NCBI GenBank assembly: GCA_016935935.1
Contig: JAFGPZ010000290.1
Coordinates: forward strand, 1-7,074
Length of the DNA stretch: 7,074 bases
Reading direction: 5' to 3'
DNA from: Deltaproteobacteria bacterium
GTDB taxonomy: Bacteria; Desulfobacterota; Syntrophia; Syntrophales; UBA2210
Position numbers and translations under genes: made by a program. Positions 1-5,810 of this stretch are shown in pieces. The first letter of the stretch is position 1. Each line of letters begins with the position of its first letter. The notes beneath the pieces are model-generated. The model was not told the DNA's origin and did no database searches. It saw only the letters and a program-made list of their open reading frames with translations.

Positions 1-2
1 AT

Positions 3-95
3 GCCATACCCATGTTCATCAGTGTTTATGTCTCCTGGCTTATACCGAAAGTCATACTGTCAAAATATGATTTTCCATATAAGAACAAATACTGA
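3..95 (+). CDS. Possible C-terminal end of an upstream membrane protein (5' partial)
   Basis: The third plus frame is open from the window edge to a TGA at 93-95. It encodes about 30 residues: a hydrophobic stretch (MFISVYVSWLIPKVIL) followed by a short charged, tyrosine-rich tail (KYDFPYKNKY). This is the usual look of a last transmembrane helix with a cytoplasmic end. The first frame is also open to a TGA at 97-99, but its translation is less protein-like. The piece is too short to name a family, and the call rests only on composition. Confidence 0.35.
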   Translation, partial: AIPMFISVYVSWLIPKVILSKYDFPYKNKY

Positions 96-195
96 TTGAT
101 TGTATTTATTATACGTTTCTCGATTTGTTTTCTGCGGTGTCAACAAATAGAGCTGTCCGGTTTTACAGCACATGAGTTGTCCGCTTTCATGCCGA

Positions 196-238
196 TCAGA
201 GAGGCTGCGGAAATTGGAGACCGATGCAGCCTCTCTGA
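196..238 (+). repeat. Perfect 13-bp inverted repeat in the leader of the kinase operon
   Basis: The arms TCAGAGAGGCTGC (196-208) and GCAGCCTCTCTGA (226-238) are perfectly complementary around a 17-nt loop. The hairpin ends about 78 bp before the first operon start. No T-run follows on either strand, so it is not a standard intrinsic terminator. It could be an mRNA leader structure, a 5' stabiliser or a protein-binding palindrome. The remaining sequence between 96 and 316 shows no convincing gene, and I could not place a confident -35/-10 pair. Confidence 0.6.
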
Positions 239-305
239 GGAAGTGGCGAGCAATAAATATCGATTCCAATTTCGACGAATCTATAACAATTGGAACCATG
301 TATTT

Positions 306-310
306 GGAGG
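306..310 (+). promoter_or_regulatory. Ribosome binding site that selects a TTG start
   Basis: GGAGG lies 6 nt before TTG at 317-319. Starting there gives an N-terminus with the acetate kinase phosphate-1 motif at residue 7, as in the family. The upstream in-frame TTG at 290 would place the ribosome binding site inside the gene and add nine residues the family lacks. Confidence 0.8.
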
Positions 311-316
311 CATACC

Positions 317-1510
317 TTGAATATTCTAGTGTTCAATTGCGGGAGTTCTTCCCTTACATACAAAATCTTTGAAGTGAGTGACCCGGACAATATAACAACG
401 GTTCTATCCGGGAAAGCTCACAGGGTGGGTTCTACGGGGACTGAGGAATCGTTTATTGTGAATGAGTATGGGGGTAAAACGGACAAAGAAATCACCCCTA
501 TTGAAAATAATGCAAAAGCTGCCAGGCTGGCTCTGCGGTATATCCTGGACAGGGATATACCGGTTGATTATGTGGGGCATCGTTTTGTGCATGGAGGAAC
601 TGAATTTACCCGTACCACTCTGGTTGATGAGGAAGTGTTTAAAAAACTGTCAGATTGTATTCCCCTGGCACCGATACACAATCCTGTTTCGTTAAGTGTC
701 ATCAAGGAATCCGGCGGAGTATTGAAGGATACCCCGCAATATGTTGCTATCGATTCCGCCTTTCACTCCGGGATTCCCGAGTATGCATATACCTATGCAT
801 TGCCGAAACGCATTGTCGAAGAATTCGGGTATCGAAAGTATGGCTTCCATGGTCTTTCCTATTCGTATGTTACAAAGGAGGCATCACGGTTTCTTGGGAA
901 AGAGCTGAAAGAACTTAAGGTAGTGGCATGTCACCTTGGAACGGGAGGAGCGAGTGTAGCGGCGATCAAAAACGGTCATTCCATAGATACCTCGATGGGA
1001 TATTCTCCTTTGCCCGGGCTTATAATGAGTACGCGGTGCGGAGACATAGACCCAATGCTTACAATATATATGATGTCCAAGTACGGATACAGACCCGATG
1101 ATCTGATGGATATCCTCAACAAGGAGAGCGGGCTCCTGGGTGTTTCAGGCACTTCAAGCGATATACGGGATATACTGCACAATATTTCTGAAGAGAAACC
1201 ACAGATAGAGCTGGCGTTTAAGATGTACATACATCGTTTGAAAAAATATATCGGCAGCTATATAGCGGCATTAGGAGGAGTAGACACCTTCATTTTTACC
1301 GATGATATCGGTGTTCATAACTGGCAAGTCAGAGAGAAGGTCTGTGAAAATATGGAATGGGCGGGAATCGTACTGGATGAGAAGAGAAACAAAGATGTTA
1401 CCGATGATAAAACATGCAAGATAAACGCAGATAATTCCGATGTCCAGATGGTGACCGTTCCAACAGAAGAAGAGATTGTTATCTGTTTAGAAGGATTAAA
1501 GGTTATTTGA
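317..1510 (+). CDS. Acetate kinase-family protein, divergent at the nucleotide-binding loop
   Basis: This 397-residue protein matches the acetate/propionate kinase family (ASKHA fold, ATP + acetate <-> ADP + acetyl phosphate, cytoplasmic) in length and motif order. Visible motifs are NCGSSSL (7-13), GHRFVHGG (87-94), HNP (121-123), IDSAFH (145-150), RKYGFHG (173-179), CHLGTGG (205-211), TRCGDIDP (239-246) and PTEEEIVI (382-389). Family catalytic residues Asn7, Arg89, His121, Asp146, His178, Arg240 and the C-terminal Glu are kept. Two departures stand out: the HLGNG loop has Thr209 for Asn, and the nucleotide motif GGIGEN reads DDIGVH (329-334). Acyl specificity or nucleotide preference may therefore differ, and activity is not certain. 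It is the first gene of a three-gene operon; no phosphotransacetylase gene is seen next to it. The family call is firm. I withhold the symbol ackA because of the altered motifs. Confidence 0.9.
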   Translation: MNILVFNCGSSSLTYKIFEVSDPDNITTVLSGKAHRVGSTGTEESFIVNEYGGKTDKEITPIENNAKAARLALRYILDRDIPVDYVGHRFVHGGTEFTRTTLVDEEVFKKLSDCIPLAPIHNPVSLSVIKESGGVLKDTPQYVAIDSAFHSGIPEYAYTYALPKRIVEEFGYRKYGFHGLSYSYVTKEASRFLGKELKELKVVACHLGTGGASVAAIKNGHSIDTSMGYSPLPGLIMSTRCGDIDPMLTIYMMSKYGYRPDDLMDILNKESGLLGVSGTSSDIRDILHNISEEKPQIELAFKMYIHRLKKYIGSYIAALGGVDTFIFTDDIGVHNWQVREKVCENMEWAGIVLDEKRNKDVTDDKTCKINADNSDVQMVTVPTEEEIVICLEGLKVI

Positions 1511-1512
1511 CT

Positions 1513-1519
1513 GGAGGAG
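1513..1519 (+). promoter_or_regulatory. Ribosome binding site for the second operon gene
   Basis: GGAGGAG follows the TGA of the upstream gene and precedes ATG 1522-1524. The gap is 4 nt counted from the GGAGG core. It rules out the TTG at 1507, which overlaps the upstream stop and has no site of its own. Confidence 0.7.
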
Positions 1520-1521
1520 AG

Positions 1522-2583
1522 ATGATTGTACTTTTGAGGCCGGTGCCGCCATTCATAGAGTTTTGTAAAGCGGAAAATGACAGTTTTTCTATTGGTAAAA
1601 CCGTACTTGACCGGGAAGAATTCAGTAAGATAATCGACAGCAATGCCCAGATAGAGGGCATCGGATATTTGTTGAGCCATGGGGGCGAGGTTTTTACGGA
1701 AACGATCACGAGAGTGGGGAAAGATACCTTAGACACAATTGAAAAATGCATCGAATTTTCCCCGGAGTATAATGGCTTAACCTTCAAGGCAGTGAAGCTG
1801 TTCTTTGAAAAATTCCCGGAAGTTCCTCACTTTCTCTTTTGTGATACCGCATATTTCGCTCATCTTCCCGATGAGGCCAGTGCCTATGCGGTGCCCTATC
1901 ACCTTCGCGAAAAGGGGATTAGAAGGTATGGCGCATATGGGTTGATTCATGAATGGGTTTGGGGGAAGGTAAAAGATATGAGCGATCAAAACGTTCATAA
2001 GCTTATAAGCGTTCACCTTGGAGATACTCCGAATATCGCGGCCATAAAAGACGGAAAGCCCATAGAAACCACTGTTGGTTTTACTTCTTCCGAAGGGCTG
2101 CCTTCTGCTCACGGATGTGGAGATGTAGATCCCACCGTTGTTTTTCAGCTTTACGCGAAAGGAATGCCCTTTGAGGGAATATATGATTTATTATCGAATG
2201 AAAGCGGGTTTACGGGTCTTGCCGGGAAAGAATGTTCGTATTTGGATGTTGTCGGAGATAAGGCCGACCCCGACCTATCCGGCGTAAAGCACATATTACT
2301 CTATAGTATAATCAGATATATCGGTGCATTCGTATCTTTACTGGGGGGTGTCGATGCACTGGTATTCGTTGCGAATGATGTGGAGCAATCGAGAAAATTT
2401 ATTGGAGAGATATGCGACAGGTTCGCTTTCCTGGGTATATCCCGGGAAAGTATTGTCGAGATGGAGGAACCTGTTCAGGAAATCGGGGAAAGAAACCTGA
2501 ATACACAAGTGGTATGCATGGAACAAGATCAATTGAACATTATGGTTCACGATCTTAAGAAAACAATAAACAGGGAGATGTAA
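1522..2583 (+). CDS. Degenerate acetate kinase homologue, probable pseudokinase
   Basis: This 353-residue protein aligns along its length with the preceding gene product but is about 45 residues shorter, mostly at the N-terminus, where NCGSSS is absent. Shared landmarks include CDTAYF (107-112), LPDEASAYAVPYHLREKGIRR (start 115), VHLG (164-167), CGDVDP (199-204), LLSNESGFTGL (223-233) and YIGAFVSLLGGVDALVF (266-282). Catalytic positions are replaced: GHRxVHGG reads GYLLSHGG (Arg to Leu50), HNP reads YNG (His to Tyr83), RYGxHG reads RYGAYG (His to Tyr139), the HLGNG Asn is Asp168, TRxGDIDP reads HGCGDVDP (Arg to Gly198), and GGIGEN reads ANDVEQ. Only the Asp of FDTAFH (Asp108) survives. The frame is intact with no internal stops, so it looks selected for a non-catalytic role. 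Acetate kinases are homodimers; pairing with the upstream paralogue as a regulatory subunit is a natural inference. Confidence 0.88.
   Translation: MIVLLRPVPPFIEFCKAENDSFSIGKTVLDREEFSKIIDSNAQIEGIGYLLSHGGEVFTETITRVGKDTLDTIEKCIEFSPEYNGLTFKAVKLFFEKFPEVPHFLFCDTAYFAHLPDEASAYAVPYHLREKGIRRYGAYGLIHEWVWGKVKDMSDQNVHKLISVHLGDTPNIAAIKDGKPIETTVGFTSSEGLPSAHGCGDVDPTVVFQLYAKGMPFEGIYDLLSNESGFTGLAGKECSYLDVVGDKADPDLSGVKHILLYSIIRYIGAFVSLLGGVDALVFVANDVEQSRKFIGEICDRFAFLGISRESIVEMEEPVQEIGERNLNTQVVCMEQDQLNIMVHDLKKTINREM
2572..2577 (+). promoter_or_regulatory. Ribosome binding site inside the end of the second gene
   Basis: AGGGAG overlaps the last codons of the second gene, 7 nt before ATG 2585-2587. With a 1-nt intergenic gap this indicates translational coupling of genes two and three. 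Confidence 0.65.
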
Positions 2584-2584
2584 C

Positions 2585-3361
2585 ATGACTGATGGAAAAA
2601 AGTTTCTGGAAGATGTTGGGATGGGAGACTTGCCGTTTCCTATGCGGGTAATATCAAAAGTGGACCCGGAAGGCCAGCAGACAATCGCTACGATTTCAAT
2701 TAACGCCCGCATCATGCATGAATTCGAGGCAAGCTGGATCGATACGTTTATACAGGTTCTTCATAGCCACAGGGATAGAATCGGCACCAGAACACTTGCT
2801 ATCAATATTATGGATTATGCCGAGCAGCTGAACGCTTCGAATGTGAAGATTGATTTCGACTACCCCTACTTCGTTGAGAAACTAACGCCCGTAGCCAAAG
2901 AAAAATGCCTGGTGAGATATTTATGTTCCTATTCCGTAAGGGTGAGCACCGTCGATAAACCGAGAGTTCATTTCAAGATACAAGTGCCGGCCATTACCAC
3001 GTATCCCGTTTCCGCACTGGATCAACCCGGCGGCTTATTCGGTCAGCTGAGTCTTGTGGATATAGAAGTTGAAACAAAGAAGGATATATTCCCGGAAGAT
3101 CTTATTGAGATCGTGGACAAACACGCGTTAGTTCCCGTGTATTCTTTTTTAACAAAGGAAGACCAAATCGAAATCATCAAAAAAATCCACTCTGAGGAAA
3201 AAAACAGCGTGGTCATGTTGGATGAAATAAAAGATGAACTGGCGCGCAATCACGATATAAACTGGTACTCTGTTCGTTGTTCCAACTTTGGAATGCTGCA
3301 TTCTTACAGCACGCTCATCAGTACCGAAAAAAGCTACTGGATACCCAGTACGTTTGGTTAA
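2585..3361 (+). CDS. FolE2-family (type IB GTP cyclohydrolase-like) protein lacking active-site residues
   Basis: This 258-residue protein has the size and layout of the FolE2/MptA tunnelling-fold family, which normally opens GTP to start folate or pterin synthesis using an active-site metal. Recognisable parts are the N-terminal VGMGDLPFPMRV (11-22), the FDYPYFVEKLTPVAKEKCL segment (91-109, canonical FPxFxxKxxP), VHFKIQVPAITT (128-139), and the C-terminal CSNFGMLHSYS (232-242, canonical SENFESIHNHS). The signature residues are gone. LCPCSKE reads TYPVSAL (139-145), so both cysteines are lost. GAHNQRS reads GLFGQLS (150-156), losing the His. RPDEK reads KEDQI (191-195), changing Glu to Gln194. 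ENFESIHNH reads SNFGMLHSY, losing the Glu and second His but keeping His239. GTHMSRF near residues 48-54 reads EASWIDT. GTP cyclohydrolase activity is therefore unlikely. The intact frame and coupling to the two kinase homologues suggest a scaffold, ligand sensor or new enzyme. Confidence 0.82.
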   Translation: MTDGKKFLEDVGMGDLPFPMRVISKVDPEGQQTIATISINARIMHEFEASWIDTFIQVLHSHRDRIGTRTLAINIMDYAEQLNASNVKIDFDYPYFVEKLTPVAKEKCLVRYLCSYSVRVSTVDKPRVHFKIQVPAITTYPVSALDQPGGLFGQLSLVDIEVETKKDIFPEDLIEIVDKHALVPVYSFLTKEDQIEIIKKIHSEEKNSVVMLDEIKDELARNHDINWYSVRCSNFGMLHSYSTLISTEKSYWIPSTFG

Positions 3362-3452
3362 GATCGGATAGTGGTGAAAACGAGAATAGCCGGAAGAAAT
3401 TTCAGATCAATCTATATGTATACAGAGAGATGCCGTCAGTATAGAGAGAAAA

Positions 3453-4058
3453 ATGAAAAATGACTTCCGCAAGCGTGTCTATGTGAGTTTGAGTGATTTT
3501 CTTCTCGATTTGCTCGGTTTCATCATAAACAGCTCCATATATGTGCGGAATATCAGGAACACACGAATCAGCCGTGAGTTGCGGGAAAAACTTATGGTGG
3601 CTGTCAGTGGTGTGCTCGGGTGTAAATATTGCACATGGCTGCATTCAGAGATGGCCCTTTCGCATGGTGTTGATGCCGCAGATATACAGAGATTGTTGTC
3701 AACGGAGCTGGGTAATTTTCCGGAGGAAGAAGCCGTTGCACTTGCCTTTGCTCAGCACTACACCGAAACGGAGGGTACGGTTCAAGAAGAGGCTCGACGG
3801 AGACTCTATGCGTACTACGGCCGGGAAAAAGCGCGGGATATCCTGGGGTATCTACAGATCATCTATTTCGGGAATCTTTCCGGGAATACGGTCGATGCCC
3901 TTCTTACGCGGCTCAAGGGCTCTCCTGTAAAAGGGAGCGTCTCATGGGTCGAAGTGGCGATCTTTGTACTGAGCACCCCTTACTTTTTTTGCATACTCCC
4001 GTTGATTGCTCTTACGGTGGGCCACACCAACAGGAGGGGCCGAATGCCGTCTGAGTAG
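3453..4058 (+). CDS. AhpD/carboxymuconolactone decarboxylase-like protein with C-terminal membrane segment
   Basis: This 201-residue protein carries the AhpD-type redox motif E-x11-C-x2-C-x3-H exactly: Glu45, Cys57, Cys60, His64 within GCKYCTWLHSEMALSHG. In AhpD the Cys pair and His form a peroxidase/disulfide-relay centre; many homologues are of unknown substrate. A helical region with LxFAxHYTET (about 97-106) follows, as in the family. Residues about 165-189 are a strongly hydrophobic helix (VEVAIFVLSTPYFFCILPLI...), then a basic tail (HTNRRGR), suggesting the catalytic domain is anchored in the inner membrane facing the cytoplasm. That tail is not part of the standard domain. The start is ATG 3453 with only a weak AGAGAG upstream. 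It lies 91 bp after the FolE2-like gene on the same strand, so membership of that operon is possible but not shown. Confidence 0.82.
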   Translation: MKNDFRKRVYVSLSDFLLDLLGFIINSSIYVRNIRNTRISRELREKLMVAVSGVLGCKYCTWLHSEMALSHGVDAADIQRLLSTELGNFPEEEAVALAFAQHYTETEGTVQEEARRRLYAYYGREKARDILGYLQIIYFGNLSGNTVDALLTRLKGSPVKGSVSWVEVAIFVLSTPYFFCILPLIALTVGHTNRRGRMPSE

Positions 4059-4286
4059 CAACCGGAGCGCTACTATATAAAGGTTGTGTATGTGCAATGC
4101 TCACGTGCTGAACTGCTTGGAAAGTGCCTGAGTTGCTATGGCCTGTGTGCTGGTGCCGGGATATTTAACCCCGGTACACGAACAGGCACTGAATGAGCGC
4201 TGGTCAAGCACTCTGAATCCGACCTCGCTAGGGTCGGGGGCATTTACGAAACCGCCATGCTGTGTACATGCCCCCGGCCCTGACCC
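4059..4286. other. Hairpin-rich convergent intergenic region
   Basis: No gene is seen in these 228 bp between converging genes, but several inverted repeats follow one another. CAACC/GGTTG pair at 4059-4063 and 4082-4086. An imperfect stem at 4141-4187 has outer GCCTGT/ACAGGC and inner TGCCGGG/CCCGGTA around a 9-nt loop. GAGCGCT/AGCACTC at 4195-4213 pairs 6 of 7. CCGACC/GGTCGG lies at 4219-4237, and a 13-bp stem at 4231-4280. The last two overlap and cannot form together. No T-run follows on either strand. It could be a bidirectional terminator-like region, a structured RNA, or a palindromic mobile repeat; the edge TGACCCC resembles ends seen in some REP/RAYT-type elements, but that is only suggestive. 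Confidence 0.6.
4231..4280. repeat. 13-bp inverted repeat between convergent genes
   Basis: GGGTCGGGGGCAT (4231-4243) pairs with ATGCCCCCGGCCC (4268-4280) over 13 bp with one G-T wobble, around a 24-nt loop. It is GC-rich and strong on either strand and lies just past the minus-strand stop at 4287. Without a T-run an intrinsic terminator role is uncertain. Confidence 0.65.
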
Positions 4287-4811
4287 CTAAAATGATTCTA
4301 TTTCCCATTCACCATCGCTGTTTCTCAGGAATTTGAATATATACGAATACGTTTTCCCATCTGTAACATGTCTGATATCGTATTCCGCGTAGTGGCCCCC
4401 GTAGACTTTTATCCTCTGGATATCACTCAGTCCTCGCGCTATTTTAGACCGCGTCTTTTGGGGAAAATGAGAAAACAGATCTCGATATCCCTTTCGTTTT
4501 TTGAGACAGAAAAAACTGACAGCCCTATCAATGTCGCCTCTGTCCAACGCTTCTCTCATTCGATCCCATTTCGATCTGATCACGGTGTCTAATTCGTCCA
4601 ATTCTTGTTCAGTCCAGATTTTGTCCTCTTCACGCCTCACCTGGAATATATACTTCAATTCTTTAATTTGATCTTCCGATGCGCCTTGCTGTCTGGCCTC
4701 CTCAAGAAGTTGCCGCTCCTCGGGCGTTATGTCTTCTTTGCCCGCGGCGTGGATGATTTGAAACGATAGAAGTGTAACAAGTACGGTTGCGAAACAGATC
4801 CACTCTCTCAT
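4287..4811 (-). CDS. Secreted or periplasmic protein with NTF2-like C-terminal domain
   Basis: The chosen ATG (4809-4811) gives 174 residues and follows AAGGAG by 6 nt; a longer reading from 4874 adds 21 residues and would bury this site. Residues 1-22 are a typical Sec signal peptide: MREW, a hydrophobic core (ICFATVLVTLLSFQII), then HA-AG, with cleavage likely after residue 22 or 23. Residues 28-78 are charged and helical. Residues about 82-174 (WDRMREALDRGDIDRAVSFF to a final GEWEIESF) have the look of small NTF2/SnoaL-like domains common in exported deltaproteobacterial proteins: a helix with AL.xGDIdrAvsfF, then strands and a closing DGxWxIexF. No catalytic residues are evident and I assign no function. 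It is the last gene of the minus-strand run, 129 bp after the PGPGW gene, so it may have its own promoter. Confidence 0.75.
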   Translation of the reverse strand: MREWICFATVLVTLLSFQIIHAAGKEDITPEERQLLEEARQQGASEDQIKELKYIFQVRREEDKIWTEQELDELDTVIRSKWDRMREALDRGDIDRAVSFFCLKKRKGYRDLFSHFPQKTRSKIARGLSDIQRIKVYGGHYAEYDIRHVTDGKTYSYIFKFLRNSDGEWEIESF

Positions 4812-4817
4812 TGTGAT

Positions 4818-4823
4818 CTCCTT
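4818..4823 (-). promoter_or_regulatory. Ribosome binding site that fixes the start of the secreted protein
   Basis: On the minus strand AAGGAG lies 6 nt before ATG 4811-4809. It supports the start that places a signal peptide at the very N-terminus. Confidence 0.75.
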
Positions 4824-4940
4824 AACATACGGGAGAACCTGCCGACCAATGTACCTCTCCTGTATGTGCTTCACTCCGGAGATGAAGATCCGACCGACTG
4901 ACTGAGAGAGTGTGTGAGTGAAGATGCGTTGTCCCGCCGG

Positions 4941-5387
4941 CTACGCCGAATCCGTTTCTCCCGGTCGGGGGTCATCTCCGAGAATCAGCTCGGGCCGTCC
5001 ACGCGCGCGGCGAAGGTGATTGATGAATCGGAGTGTGGAGCCGCGGGTGACGAGCCACCGTTCAAACCGGAATTTCCCGGGGAAGTTCATGAGAGCGATC
5101 CCGAGCAGGATTGTCAGAATCCCCTGGCCCGGAAGCGCCAGCATGATAATTCCCGACAGGACGAACACGACGCCGGCGAGATTCTTCCCTATCTGGAGCA
5201 AGAGCCATGCGACCGGCCGGTCCCGGTGCATCGTGGACATCCGGGGGCGTCTTCGTCCGGAGAAATAGTCTTCCGGAATCCGGACCACGACCCACGGCAC
5301 AGCCGCCAGGGCACCCGCAAACACCACGAGCGAGATACCCGCTATCCCGAAAAAAAGCATCTCATGGGTCTGGATCCAAACGGGCAT
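4941..5387 (-). CDS. PGPGW-type putative transmembrane protein
   Basis: This 148-residue protein has an N-terminal hydrophobic segment (about 10-36, ending PWVVVRIP), a basic cytoplasmic-looking loop (GRRRPRMSTMHRDRP, 44-58), and a long hydrophobic region (about 60-100) holding LSGIIMLALPGQGILTILLG (77-96). That follows the pattern of the PGPGW family of small membrane proteins (a Pro-Gly turn between two helices), here reading PGQG. It then has NFPGKFRFERWL and a basic, soluble C-tail. The molecular role of the family is not established. The ATG (5387-5385) directly abuts the TAA of the upstream VOC gene (5390-5388), and a GAGAGGG sequence at that gene's end can serve as ribosome binding site, so the two are co-translated. 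Both lie in the high-GC block. Confidence 0.78.
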   Translation of the reverse strand: MPVWIQTHEMLFFGIAGISLVVFAGALAAVPWVVVRIPEDYFSGRRRPRMSTMHRDRPVAWLLLQIGKNLAGVVFVLSGIIMLALPGQGILTILLGIALMNFPGKFRFERWLVTRGSTLRFINHLRRARGRPELILGDDPRPGETDSA

Positions 5388-5798
5388 TTACCCTCTCTTG
5401 CTCATCAGCTCAAAGATAGCGCCCCCCGGTCCTCCCGCGTCGAGATAGGCAAAACGTCCCGGGTCATGGATGAGCAGATTGGCACCTTCCTCGACCAGTC
5501 TGGCGACTTCCGCGTCGACGTCGTCGACGAAAAAGCCGAGGTGATGAACCCCTTCACCCCACTTGTCGATAAATTTCGACTGGAAGATCCTCCCTTCCAG
5601 GCACTGGACCAGCTCGATTTCCACCGGCCCCACATAGGCGAAGGCCATACGGATCTTCCATGGCCGCCCCTTGACATCCGTCCCTCCGTTTTCCTGAAAG
5701 GTCCAGGGGCCGATCCCGTACAGCCGGGACCATGACTCGATAGTCGCGTCGATGTCGGTGACTGCGTAACTGATGTGATCAACGGATTGAATCTTCAT
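5388..5798 (-). CDS. VOC-superfamily (glyoxalase/methylmalonyl-CoA epimerase-like) metalloprotein
   Basis: The ATG at 5798-5796 follows AAAGGAGG by 4 nt and yields 136 residues beginning MKIQSVDHISYAV; a longer frame from 5876 runs through a hairpin and is not used. Two babbb modules are visible. Likely metal ligands in register with the superfamily are His8 (VDHI), Glu62 (EIELV), His86 (GVHHLGFFVDDVD) and Glu130 (GAIFELM). The overall look (VDHISYAVTDIDATIESW, GEGVHHLGF) is closest to methylmalonyl-CoA epimerase-like and Glyoxalase_4 members, but substrate cannot be assigned: true epimerases act in propionate metabolism, and many relatives do other chemistry. It is cytoplasmic and translationally coupled to the PGPGW gene. 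G+C is about 60%, well above the adjacent GNAT gene. Confidence 0.85.
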   Translation of the reverse strand: MKIQSVDHISYAVTDIDATIESWSRLYGIGPWTFQENGGTDVKGRPWKIRMAFAYVGPVEIELVQCLEGRIFQSKFIDKWGEGVHHLGFFVDDVDAEVARLVEEGANLLIHDPGRFAYLDAGGPGGAIFELMSKRG

Positions 5799-5802
5799 AG
5801 TA

Positions 5803-5810
5803 CCTCCTTT
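5803..5810 (-). promoter_or_regulatory. Strong ribosome binding site of the VOC gene
   Basis: AAAGGAGG on the minus strand, 4 nt before ATG 5798-5796. It lies immediately after the inner end of the attC-like hairpin, so the gene starts very close to the putative recombination boundary. Confidence 0.8.

Noticed and set aside
60..299. 79-codon minus-strand frame
   Set aside because: It has no domain or ribosome binding site and crosses the leader hairpin of the kinase operon; judged a chance frame.
290..316. N-terminal extension of the acetate kinase-like gene from TTG 290
   Set aside because: The GGAGG at 306-310 lies inside this extension, and the family motif starts correctly from TTG 317.
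4812..4874. N-terminal extension of the secreted protein (21 residues)
   Set aside because: AAGGAG at 4818-4823 and the signal peptide starting at MREW favour ATG 4811.
4914..5735. Long 273-codon plus-strand frame
   Set aside because: It is antisense to the PGPGW and VOC genes; its Arg/Pro/Asp/His-rich composition is typical of a shadow frame in GC-rich DNA, and the minus-strand genes have recognisable domains and ribosome binding sites.
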